NCBI RefSeq assembly: GCF_030272615.1
Contig: NC_081414.1
Location: 338,562,502 to 338,626,501 of the forward strand
Direction: 5' to 3'
Origin: Cryptomeria japonica
Taxonomy: Eukaryota; Streptophyta; Pinopsida; Cupressales; Cupressaceae
Length of the DNA: 64,000 bases
Part shown: positions 35,179 to 46,366 of the stretch, piece by piece
How the letters are laid out: the number at the start of each line of letters is the position of its first letter
Numbering within the stretch: position 1 is the stretch's first letter
The notes under the pieces: model-generated
The model's database searches: none
The model's input: the letters and a program-made list of their open reading frames with translations, nothing else
Told to the model about the DNA's origin: nothing
Made by a program: the position numbers and the translations under genes

Positions 35179-36720
35179 TGTTGGTATTATGGATATGTTG
35201 CATTGGTTTTGTCATTGATGTCAACACTTATCAACACTTATCCTTTTGGAGATCTTTGGTTATGTTCACCAGCAAGTTCAGTGACTTATGCACAGTCACT
35301 GGTATTTGGTTCACCGGCAGGTTATATTGTTCACCGACACTTAGGATGACTTGTTATCATCTAGAGATCACTTGGTTATGTCGAAGACATGGTTTGGACA
35401 CTTGGTTTTGGTATTCTGTTTATTAGTCTAATCAGGTTGACATATTTGTTGTTACTGACAAATTGGTCTAGGTTATGGACTGACATGCATTATCTATTCC
35501 AGATTAGCACGACACATTATGGAGATGATTTAATCAATTGGTATTGTTGTAATTACATTGAGCTGACATGATGCATCACATCTTGACTTATTTGTAAATG
35601 ATTTAATTTTAATATTCTTAGTGAGCCGACCTACACATTTGGTCTTAGTTTTTGGTATATATGTAAGATCTCAATTGTGGGATGCAAGGACATGGTATGT
35701 AAGGTTAAGGTATTGTAACATGGTATGTGCGAATATTGAAGATCATATGAGGAGACCATAGAGAAGGTTCAAGGAAGGTTTGAAGGTGATTATCAGAGCT
35801 TAATTGGTACTGAATCCAGTATTGGAGATGCTACTTTGTGCAGTACATTCTCATTGGATTTAATCAGCCAATTGTAGTCAGTGTGACTCCCATCTTGTGA
35901 TTGAGTAGTGAGCTCTAGGCAGATGACCTTTCTGCATGTGAAGACCCCATTTGTACACATATACTATCTGTATTAGTATCATTTGATTGTGGGTAAGGTT
36001 TCCCACTATGGTTTTTCCCCTTATAGGGTTTCCACGTACAAATCTTTGTGTTATGTGTTGTGGATGTTTTTGATTAAGTAAAAATAGGTTTTAAGGGACC
36101 TAAAACCCGATTACATTTGATAGATAGCCAAGAAGGAAACAAAACAAGATAGATGCAAAAGACCAACAAAAAAACCAGCAGCAGAGAAAGGGACAGCAAG
36201 AGGCCAACAAGAAATTGGCCCCAAGCCCAACATTACAAGTTAATTAAAAACTCTTAATCGATTCCTCAACATTCTATACCAAGAGCATCATTTCCTTGGT
36301 CGCTTCCCTCAGGTCGTTGTTTTCCTGTCCCAGTTGGCTCTCTTTCATTTTGGTGTCCTTCCCAGTGGTGGTCTGCCTAGTTCTGCGTCTAGGGTTCTGG
36401 TGGGTAGGGCTGGAGGTTGGAGCGTCTTCTATAATTACTAGATTCTTATCCTGATTTTTCCTTTCCAAATGATCCACCAAAGAGTTCATATTCTAGGAAG
36501 AAACTTTAAGGACCTAGAGGCTGTGGATGTTGTGGATGTTGTTTCTCTTTCTGTTTCATGCATTAAGTTTCACTAGTATTAATATTTAACTGTTAATCTG
36601 TTAACCGGCATTAAGTTTTTTTAATCAGTATTATATATCAAGTTTAATTAAGTTATATTTGGGTTGAAATTAATAGACAACTGACTCACCCCCCCTCTCA
36701 GTTGTCTCTGGGTCCTAACA
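35179..36720 (+). repeat. 3' LTR of Copia element (with LINE insert)
   Basis: 1542 bp, about 1070 bp when the LINE fragment and duplicated target are removed, matching the 5' LTR. It ends GGGTCCTAACA. Confidence 0.93.
36069..36527 (-). mobile_element. 5'-truncated LINE fragment in Copia 3' LTR
   Basis: 459 bp on the minus strand with a perfect 13-bp target-site duplication, TGTTGTGGATGTT (36056-36068 and 36528-36540). The 5' LTR shows the uninterrupted version near 29210. The 3' end, on the minus strand, ends TTTTTACTTAATCAAAAA and resembles the end of the LINE at 16084. It contains a 71-codon open frame (36489-36274) rich in Asp, Glu, Lys and Thr with no named domain. The short length fits a 5'-truncated copy. 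Confidence 0.85.
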
Positions 36721-37195
36721 GGATAAGTGGTAGTTGAATATGTGGGAATATATATAAATAGGGATATGTGAAGGATAGATAAATGAAGACATCTTCACAT
36801 AAAGATTATACCATTTTTTGACATCTAATTACATTAAGATATTCTCTCAAAATGGAAAATAAGAATCAATGTGTATGGAAATTTCACTATCAATATATAT
36901 AGGACAAGGGAAATGTAGGGGCACATCCCAAAAAACTGCAAAAAATGAAGAATATAAGTAAAGAAAAATGGATGCATTATAATGACATCTAAAAGTATTA
37001 GATCTTGAAAATCAAGTTCCTAAAAAAGTTTTGATAGGTGTGAGGTCTTTGAGGTTTCTAGGTTTGTGATGCCTTGAGATTTACAAAATGAACTTAGATG
37101 TTACAAAGGCATTTTTCCTCAATGAAATGAAACGGTTGAAAACACAAAGGAAGCGATCTAACATTAATCCATATAATAAATTTACATTTGAAGCT

Positions 37196-37310
37196 CAAAC
37201 TCTCTTCACTATCTTTGATATATTAATTTTTTTAACAAATTCTTGAGTTATAAAGTTACCAAACCATTCACTCTTAACCTCATCCATTTATCTAGATATA
37301 GTATTGATAC
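37196..37310. other. Junction between the two gypsy copies
   Basis: About 115 bp between the end of similarity of copy 1 and the start of copy 2. I see no match to sequence beyond either outer boundary, so it does not settle how the duplication formed. Confidence 0.4.
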
Positions 37311-37481
37311 ATGTTATCATATTTTTGTTATCTTTCTTATAGATAATTTCATAGCTATATTTTTATTTTCTTTCATCCATTTGTTGTTGTTGTCGGGATG
37401 ACTTCTTTTTTAACAAAATATATTTCAAAAAGTTATGATTTTTGTAATCTAGAATTTTTGGACCAAAAAGTAAAGAGGGAG

Positions 37482-37518
37482 AGAAAGAGAGAGGGGGGGG
37501 GGAGAGAATAGGATAAGA

Positions 37519-37613
<95 letters not shown>

Positions 37614-37735
37614 AGGAGAGGGTGAGAGACATGAGGTAGAGAGAGAATGAGAAGGAGAAGAGGGTGAGAGAGAACGAGAAGGAGAAGAGGGTGAGATACT
37701 CGACAAAGAGAGAAGTGTGAGGGGGAGAGAGATGA
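37482..37735. repeat. (GA)n microsatellite and purine-rich flank
   Basis: A long pure (GA)n run at about 37522-37610, followed by an imperfect GAGAAGGAGAAGAGGGTGAGA repeat. The minus-strand open frames through it (Leu/Ser repeats) are composition artefacts. Confidence 0.92.
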
Positions 37736-37868
37736 TATAGAATTCAAGGAGGATAATTAGGGCTCAAAATAGATAGAGATGGTGATGGGGGAAGGAAGAC
37801 GAGAGAGAGAGGAAAAGAAGAGAGACATGCATGTATACAAACATATATACATATATCTATATAAATAA

Positions 37869-37991
<123 letters not shown>

Positions 37992-38039
37992 TATAGATAT
38001 GCATAAATATATATAAACACATATTATATATGTATGTCT

Positions 38040-39095
38040 ATACATATGTGTAGTAAATGCTAAGTTTACAAGAATACATTTTGATGTCTTCATAACCCAT
38101 ATGGGTTTTGTGAAACTCAAAATGATGGTTTTAGTTCTACATAACCCGTATGGGTTATGTAGAACTATGAATGGTACTTTTTGTTTTTCAAAACCCGAGT
38201 GGGTCATCTTGCACATCAGAACCCGTGTAGGTTTTGGCTTGGTAAGAGGGTTGGAAAATGACCCTAAGGCTTGCAAGCCCATTTTCCCTCCATTTTTGTC
38301 CCTTTACATGTTTTTTCATCTTTCAGCATGATTTCACGACTTTGACATCATCAGGTTTACAAATGATCAAGTAGGTATCTCTAAAATTACCACCATAATC
38401 TCACACGCCTTCTGAGCTTTCCAACCATATAATTTTTTCTATTTTTGGACAACATTACCATAGTAAACTTTAATTTTCTTTATGAGTGCCCTGGCAGTCC
38501 TCACAAACATATGTCTACCATTTTTTTAATAACTTTTGATGTACTTGACCAAATTCAAAATAAATTACATATTATTTTTCTACACTAGATTCTATACACT
38601 TCTAAAAATATAAGTTTGTATTTTCGATTATTTTGATGCAAGTTATGCCCAACGCACGAACAGGTACCAAATTTTCAGGATGCGATCACTTCAAAAAATC
38701 ATAAAAAAAATACTCAATGGAAAATCACAAAAAAATACTTAACTTCTCGATCTCACTCTTACCTATCATCCTACCAAAGGGTTTTGTAAAAGACTAAATC
38801 TAACTATATATTTTGTGCAGCGCACGAAATAATTATGTTTTGTTTTTCTGAAAAAATCAGGAATAGTTTTTCGTGTGCAAGAGGTTTGACACTCTTAATC
38901 TTATCCAATTTTTAAAAACTTTACTAGTTTAGAAACTAGATTCAAAGTAATGCAATTCGTATTCTTTGCTCAACTCCTAGTTTGGAGTGCATGACCTTCA
39001 AATATCTCTTTGAAGTTCAGGTTTACCTGTTTTTAGAAAAAAAAAAGTGGCCACTTATACCCCCCTTTTTGTTCACCATCTTGGTGCACTTACCC
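38040..39095. mobile_element. TIR-type element remnant with palindrome array
   Basis: This fills part of an insertion in gypsy copy 2. Its right end, read as complement, is GGGTAAGTGCACCAAGATGG. That shares the pattern GGGT.AGTGCA..AAGATG with the left end of the element at 33185. The left end is not found and may be lost in the microsatellites at 37482-37987. It carries four palindromes of the type AACCCGTATGGGTT (38095-38240). There are no coding motifs. The left limit is approximate. Confidence 0.5.
38092..38240. repeat. Array of AACCCGTATGGGTT-type palindromes
   Basis: Four copies with variation (AACCCATATGGGTT, AACCCGTATGGGTT, AACCCGAGTGGGTC, AACCCGTGTAGGTT) separated by about 30-40 bp of partly repeated spacer (the TTTGTGAAACTC, TTATGTAGAACT type). 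The palindrome core is partly preserved in each. Confidence 0.75.
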
Positions 39096-40313
39096 AAGAA
39101 TAAAGGGATTGTGAAAATATGATAAGGCCAAAAGTAAATAAATGTCACCTCATTTCTTTTGTTCAAATTATGGATGGTTTTATGAAAAATTTCAAGGACC
39201 TAAACTTTTACTATAGTTATGTAAAAACTTGCAACAATAGGATGAATGACCCCTACCTCGTGAATCTCTTTAAACGATTTCTCAATTTGATTGTTTATGT
39301 CAAAGGGACATTGGTAGGGCTAAATATTTGGAGGATTACTACAAGGAATGAGGATAATGACATGGTCATGGGAGAGATTAAACCTTTGGGTTTGTTGAAT
39401 TCTTATTGATACTTATTAAGGAGACCTTGTAAGTCTAATGGAGATGTAGAAAGAGTTTGAACCTATAAAAAGAGTAAACATGAGCTAAGATACCATAAAA
39501 CCCCTCTTACAACATTTTTTTCTTTTATGGAAGAGACATAAATAATTGACACCCAACACTACATCTTGTCTATAAAAAGAAAGAGAAAAATATCAATGGT
39601 CAATTGATAATCCCTATCTAGTAAGATTAACATTACAACACATGCCACCACAAGACATAATAAGATCACTAGTTAATGCCATAAATTGAAAATTATTCTA
39701 GTAATAAAAGAAACAATTAGTTGTCAATATTCTTTTTTTTTTATAAAGATATGAGTTTTATAACTATTTATCTAGGAATAAAAGAAACAATTAGTTGTCA
39801 ATATTCTTTTTTTTTATAAAGATATGAGTTTTATAACTATTTATCAAGACCACCAGCAACCAAGGACCATAAGGGTTTGGGGGAAGAGAAGCATGCTAGA
39901 GCATGAACATAAACGTGGGTATCAAGAGTGCGACATTATTTTAGGGAAACCAACTATTCTTTTGCATATAAATTTTCCTTGGAATCTCTAGGTACTATAT
40001 AGAGTAAATTAGATACAAGCACATTGCTTTTGATATTTATGACCTTTGTCCCATTTTTTTTAATCACAATTGAAATATAACCCATTTTCCTTTTTTCTAC
40101 CATTTCCTCTCAAGATATTTGGTTAATAAATGTGTCTTATTTCGCAATCAGGTACATATATTTTAGGTTTGAAAGAGGAGAAATAAGTGATTGAACAATG
40201 GGCTACAAATTTGTTCTCTATAAGCTAAGATAAAGCCATAAAATCACAATAAAGGCTTGGTTTGAATGTAAGAATCTCTACTCAAAGATCCTCTTTGAAA
40301 CCACCTACAAAAT

Positions 40314-41020
40314 GGGTGATCCCATAATATTGGGTTACACTTTTGGCCAAACTTGACAGTAAAATCGACATTTTGTACTAGATATTGACTTTTAGCTAAA
40401 CCATTAAGAATAATTTGAAGATGAAGTAAACTACTGTTTTGTAAGATATTTCATGTAGATTCTAAATATATATTTATATTTTAAACTAGAAATGAATTGA
40501 ATTTTTCCTTTTTTATTGAAATAAAGATATCGATACTTAGGGAAAAGATATTTTTTTGCAATTTTTTTCTTTAGTTTCTAATTTTTTCACATGTGTGAAA
40601 CACAATCTATAATATTCAATGAACAACCTACATTACTAAGAAATAAAAAATAAATATATTAATAAAATTAAATATATTGAAAATCATACTTATTGGAAAG
40701 CTTATAATAAGGACTACATACTTACAAAACAAAACTTTTAAATGAATTCATTTGACTCCCCAAAAGCTAATGTAAAAGTGATTTTTTCTTTTCACTATTT
40801 TGATAGGTGCAAAGGAGACTCCATTGCAAGAATGATTTAAGAGTAGAGAGGTTCTATCAAAGGCATTTTTATTTTAAGAACACTTTGATCTAACTCTCTT
40901 TAATTAATTAATTTAAATGAGACCTCTCAAGGCTTAAACCATTATATTTTCTAAAAAAGTGCAATTTCAGCAAAAATCAGGATGCACCAAAAAGTGTAAC
41001 CCATTATTGTGGGATCACAC
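40314..41020. mobile_element. 707-bp non-autonomous TIR DNA transposon
   Basis: The left end is GGGTGATCCCATAATATTGG and continues GTTACACTTTT. The complement of the right end is GTGTGATCCCACAATAATGG, continuing GTTACACTTTTT. The inverted repeats are thus about 30 bp with few mismatches. Copy 1 of the gypsy relic has the empty site near 15535. AAAT precedes the left end and follows the right end, a possible 4-bp duplication. The interior is AT-rich without coding. Superfamily is not assigned. Confidence 0.82.
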
Positions 41021-42540
41021 AAATAATTTCTAAAAAATGATTTAGTAAGGCCATGGGTCTAGTTTACTAATTTATTATTAAACTCAATTTGATATTCCCA
41101 TACTAAATGTTGTTGTCATAATTTATAGAGGGTAGTAGGAAAGTATTCATATCTACTAGTGCCAATGCAAATGAGGGATTCCTTCAAAATTATACCCATG
41201 TGAGAATTAGTGTGTTCTATCCAACCATTGAAACCATCAAATGACTTATTTTTCCAAGTGAAAGATGCAATCAAGAAATATTGATCCTAGGAAATTCAAT
41301 GTAGTGCAAAATGTTCATTGGCCATAATCAACCAATTGGTAAGATATGTATCATGAAATATATGTGGAAGTCTAATTTAGTAGGTCATTGAAGTTCCTCT
41401 TAATTTGGATAGGGATTCACATGCTCTATCAATAGAGGGTTTTCCTTGTTTGATTATGATATGTTTGTTACCAATTATGCCACTTTCTCTATATTAGGAT
41501 AGATATCTTGTTATTGGTGTATATATTTTTGCTCTCTAGTGTATTTTCATTTGATCAATTTAAGGTCAATGAACAATACACTCTAGTTGGTCCTATGAAT
41601 TATAACCTATTTCCATAGTGAAAAATTAGAGGTAGTAGAAAAAGGTGACTAGATATATATGAGGAAAAAACTAAAAGGTAGAGATGAGTACAAATTGGTA
41701 GGTTCCTAAATGAGGAAAAATATGAGGTTGGCCAAAAAAGGGTTAGCTAAAGTTTTATGGGAAATTGACTAGGTAAAAAAAGTTATTTAATAAATAAATA
41801 TTATTCAATGGCTTTAAGGACAAGGACAGAGAAAAAGATTATGCGAACATCTGTTTGATTGAATCATTATAACAAGTGAAATCGATAGAAGTTCGGCAAA
41901 TTTAACTTTGAATTTCACAATTTTAGGGGTTAAATACATGGATACATAATCAATTTTACACCAAACTATTTAACCTAATATAAGGGAGAGACAAGAATTA
42001 TGTGGGGAATGAATGTCTTGACATAGAGGGTTTCATAAATTCTAGGTGCATGGAATGATGTGCGAACTTGAATAAGTGGTAGTTGAATATGTGGGAATAC
42101 ATGTAAATATAGACATGTGAAGGATAGAGAAATGAAGACAACTTCGCATAAGATTACACAATTTTTTGACATCTAATTAAATTAAGATATTCTCTCAAAA
42201 TGGGCAATAAGAATCAACATGTGTATACAAATTTCACTATTAATATATATAGGACAAGGGAAGTGTAGGGGCACATCCCAAAAAACTAAAAAAAAAGAAG
42301 AAAGCAAGAAAAGAAAAATAGGTCCCTTAAATGACATCTAAAAGTCTTAGATCTCGACAATCAAGTTCGTAAAAAAGTTTTGATAGTTGTGAGGCCTTTG
42401 AGATCATTACGTTTGTGATGCCTTGAGATCTACTATATGAACTTAGGTTTTCACAAAAGATTTTTTCCCCAATGAAATGAAAATGTTGAAAACACAAAAT
42501 AATCAATCTAACATTAATCCATATAATAAATTTACATTTG

Positions 42541-45500
42541 AAAAATCTTCATTGAAAATTAAACATTTGTTATAAAAAAATATAATATATTTAATCTTCA
42601 TAAACTATTATAATATAAAAAGTAAAATCAATCTTAAAAAACTAATAGATATATTATCTAATTTAAATTATAAAACTAACTCAGTTATCTTTAATTTTAA
42701 ATAATGTATCTAATAAATACATTAACCCTAAAAAATTAATGATATGCCTCAATAAAAAATTGGTGGCAGCAAACTCTAAACCTTGTGTCAAACCTCTCAA
42801 ACACTCTACACATAATTTTAAATTGAAAACGGGTTATTCAAACTCTGTAGGCTTGGTTAACCTTTGTTATTGTTTACCCGTAGAATTATTTGTTTAAATA
42901 ATTAATAATAATACTTTCTTCAACTCATATAATGTTTTGTAAGTGTACTTGCTTTGTTTGTCTCTATTAGACAACTTCTCCACAACGCTTTGGAAAGAAA
43001 GAGCCAAAACATTTAGTTTTACTGAACCTCAAACTTAATCAATTCTCTGCACAATTTTGAACATATCCATTGTCTTGCTCGCGTTGTGTTAGGGTTAGTT
43101 TTTAGCATCCAATCGACTCGTTTCATATGCTTTTCACATTTAGTTGGTAGTTACATCATTATTGATGTGCATTCATTTTTCTTTTGTATTTAGTTAATTC
43201 TTTATTGTATTAAAGGTATTTGAGATAGAGAAAGTTGTTTAGATATGTATTTATAAAGGTTAATATTTATTTGGATAGATATGAGAATATTGTGTTTAGA
43301 TGTTGTGCATATATTTGACTACATCTTCTTTATCGCATATTTGTTGTACATTTACATTTCTTGTTTCATTTACATCTTTTTGTACATTTACATCTCTTGG
43401 TACATTTACAGCTCTTTGTACATTTACATCTCTTGGTACATTTACAACTCTTTGTAACTCTAATTTGAGGGATCCAAAATTATTATTATGTATTTGCATC
43501 CTTTGATAAAATAAAATTATTCTTTCATTTTTTTGATTTCATTTGCACTTTCATCGAAGATCTTTTATTTTGGATGACTAATCCCATAACAAAATCTTAC
43601 ATAGCATTAAAACACGTGAAAATGCTTCATACCACCATAGAAACTAGAAATTTATTTTTACATTTTAACTAGTCTTGAAATCTCATGGTTTTGATTAGAA
43701 AACTTAATTATTTAATTAATTAGGCATTCTTTGTTATCAACAATTAGCATACCCTAACATTTGTTCACTACATAAATTATTTAATCTAATTAATTGAAAT
43801 AATTCATCATATTTAACTAGCTAAAATAATGTTGTCTTATCCAAAATCCGCATCACTTTTTTCTTTACTTAAAAACATTAATTTGTAGCTATCACTATTT
43901 AAATACCTATTTTAATTTATTTATCTAATCCTAATTTGAACCAAATTTTTATCTTATCCATTTATATACATAACCTAATTCTAGTCATCTATTTCTCAAT
44001 TCAGAATGAAATGAAGATCAAACCTCTCATATCTATCCGGCCAAGAAAATATACATCTTCAATTTCACGCATGGTGCTCAAGATGTCTTGTAAGAATAAA
44101 CATCTATGTGTGGCTCTCACAAATATGTGAGATCACTTATCACAACACACATCCCCATGATTATTCTAGCAGACATGGGATCCTTCAATCTCCACTGTTT
44201 CTTCAAATTAAGATAATCTCAACCATTCAATTACCTCATTCCATATTATATCTATTTGTAGCTCTCCCGAATAGTCAATTGTAAGGTTCGTATTTCCCAT
44301 TTGAGCTAATCAATATCCACCATCCAATCCAAGACCAAATCATTGTTAGGAAATAATGCTTCATACCCAATTACATTTAATCTGTTTCCTACATAGCTCG
44401 TGAGAGAAAAGCATGCATACAAGCTTACAAAATCACCATTGAGAAAAGATCAAATAGACAATTCATAAGATAACTCGAGATATACCTTGGCAAAAACTTC
44501 ATGAGAGAAAAACTAGCCTCCAAAAGAATCCATACTCCATGTATTATTTAGCCATAAAGCAATACAAAGCATTTACAAATTTATAATGAATAATTCTAAA
44601 ACATCAAGCCCTCCAATGCATTCTCCATGTGTCCAAGCACAAATTCCCACATTCCATGCCATGCTTTAGATATGGACTCCTCCGAAAGATTCGATAATGG
44701 AATTCACATCAAGCATTCTGACTATGACTTGAAACTTTGCACAAAAAATTCTACTACCATTAACTATCCCAAATCTCTCATGCATGCATTTCTTTCATAG
44801 AGTTGTTGTACAACTTTTTCACAACATTTGTAGAATTATCTCTGGGAGATAGTGCCAGTTTTTTGGAGAGTTTTCAATGTTGGTTGGACCGTCTCTCCTT
44901 CACTATGGAAGCTTTGTGTCACTATTTTAGTCTTTTCATAGCATAATCTATTGTCTTTTTAGAAGCATATTTATTTACCATCTTTTATTTTGTATCTATG
45001 ATCTTGTTATCTGTTTTGACTATCCATGAAGTAGAATTACAAAAACAAGGGTTTGCATTACTATCTTGCTATTTCTTTAAGTTACTGTCATAGTCATGTT
45101 CTTGTTTGTTATTTATTGCACTACTATCTTCTTAGGATTTGTGCAACCTAGCAAAGGTTGTGGTTTTTTGAAGCTACCATGTATTTGTCTGTTTAGGATG
45201 ACATCATGTCACATTGTAGCCCAAGCACAACACTCTTGTTTGAGATAGAAAGCTTGTTCTAGTTAGAAAGAAATCATTTTTACCTGTATTTTCTATCTCT
45301 GAAGTTATTTTAGTTCAGATTTGTACACAAATTCATATATTGCAATTAATGTGATGTAGTTGAAAGTGTGTATAAAGAATAATGTAAGACTCTTTTATCT
45401 TTTCAATTAGAGTGTATAGTTAAAACAAATAAACTAACAAGTTGTGGTATCTTTGGTTTTAATATAAGAGAAAAACTAGACTCTCAAAGAACATTTCTCC

Positions 45501-45762
45501 TTTCATAAAAGCCCCCTTTCTCTCTCTATATAGATCTCTTAAAAGATGTAATGTATATGAATTTTTTAAAATATATTATAAATATAGAAACGTAATTGAT
45601 AAAAAAAATTCTTAATCTCTTCTTTAAATAAATATATTCAAAAAGATTATATTTAAAAACATGTATATATAATTATACAATTGTGAAATTCAAACTTTAA
45701 TTATAACTAATTAAAATATATGAATGACAACATTATCTATCCAACATTTGAAAAGGACGCGT
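42541..45762. other. Intergenic DNA upstream of the receptor kinase gene
   Basis: About 3.2 kb of AT-rich sequence without long open frames. Apart from the 18-bp minisatellite (43346-43455) I see no element ends, RNA genes or domains. Confidence 0.55.
43346..43455. repeat. 18-bp minisatellite
   Basis: About six tandem units of GTACATTTACATCTCTTG with alternating variants (…TCTCTTG / …GCTCTTT). As 18 is a multiple of 3 the array is open in both directions. The minus frame gives a repeated VNVPRD/VNVQRA peptide. There is no other sign of a gene. Confidence 0.88.
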
Positions 45763-45886
45763 CTATTCTAGCTCCAAAACAACAGTACGGACGCGTTTTA
45801 CACTATCGATTTTGCAGTTAACGGTTTCGATTGACTAACCTATCACTAACACGCTGTACGAAAGATCTGTTTTAGAGCTAGAATAG
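45763..45886. mobile_element. Small inverted-repeat element (MITE-like) upstream of RLK gene
   Basis: A 19-bp inverted repeat at 45763-45781 (CTATTCTAGCTCCAAAACA) and 45868-45886 (TGTTTTAGAGCTAGAATAG) with one mismatch, spaced by 86 bp. The interior is locally GC-richer than its surroundings (ACGCGT twice, CGATCG-like words). It lies about 480-600 bp upstream of the receptor kinase start codon. A clear target-site duplication is not visible. It could instead be a hairpin in the promoter. Confidence 0.5.
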
Positions 45887-46366
45887 CCGTGGCCATTTGG
45901 ATACACGTCACTATATTCATTAAATAAAATAAAAAATAAAAAATAAAAAATCATATTAAATTTTGAATTTTAATTAAAATTGATAAATCCGATCAAAGCT
46001 GCATTTTATTGACGTTCTAGAACAACCGATCATGTGACTTCTGATCTAAAATATTAATTCTTTCTCATGTGAGCAGGAAATCGACTCGCAACAGCAAAAC
46101 CCATTTACTTTAGTTGTCTTGGTTTATACAGTTTAATTTCGCCATCCTCTTATCGCTTACTATAATGACGTTGAACAGACAAATTCCAAATCAAACTTAA
46201 TGATCGTCCTCCGATTTTTCAAACGGTCTCTCCCGACTACCTATTCAAATTTATCTGCGTCCTCTGTATCGACTTTGACCCGCAACGGATAACAGAATGT
46301 TTCACATATACATTTCCCGCCTCCAACATTGCCGTTCGCAAGGCATTCCCGTACAGCCCAGCAATC

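Larger units (their letters stand above)
28327..36720 (+). mobile_element. Copia (Ty1) retrotransposon, decayed, with nested inserts
   Basis: A full-length Copia element on the plus strand: LTR 28327-29394, PBS 29395-29410, gag-protease-integrase-RT-RNase H (29452-34787), PPT about 35167-35178, LTR 35179-36720. Target-site duplication GAATA (28322-28326) and GGATA (36721-36725) differs at one base. The second gypsy copy preserves the unoccupied site, ACTTGAATAAGTGG, at about 42066-42079. The right LTR is longer only because it contains a LINE fragment (36069-36527 plus a duplicated 13-bp site). LTR words CACCGTGG..TTTTCCCC and GGGTTTCCACGTA are typical of SIRE/Maximus-like Copia LTRs. Multiple stops and frameshifts make it non-functional. 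Confidence 0.93.
7865..37195 (-). mobile_element. Decayed Ty3/gypsy element, copy 1, split by insertions
   Basis: An old gypsy-type retrotransposon read on the minus strand. It survives as five pieces: 7865-8420, 10627-10785, 14261-16083, 27835-28326 and about 36721-37195. The joins are supported in two ways. Reverse transcriptase and RNase H motifs continue from piece to piece, and a second copy at 37311-42540 runs through the insertion points at 16084 and 28327 without the inserts. No LTRs, PBS or intact frame are visible, and stop codons and frameshifts are frequent. Outer limits are where similarity to copy 2 fades. The clade is not settled; the RT wording resembles chromovirus-type gypsy elements. 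Confidence 0.75.

Noticed and set aside
45868-45890. TGTTTTAGAGCTAGAATAGC resembles the start of a Cas9 guide scaffold (GTTTTAGAGCTAGAAATAGC)
   Set aside because: One base is missing, the rest of the scaffold does not follow, and the stretch is one arm of a natural inverted repeat. It is a chance match, not engineered or CRISPR DNA.
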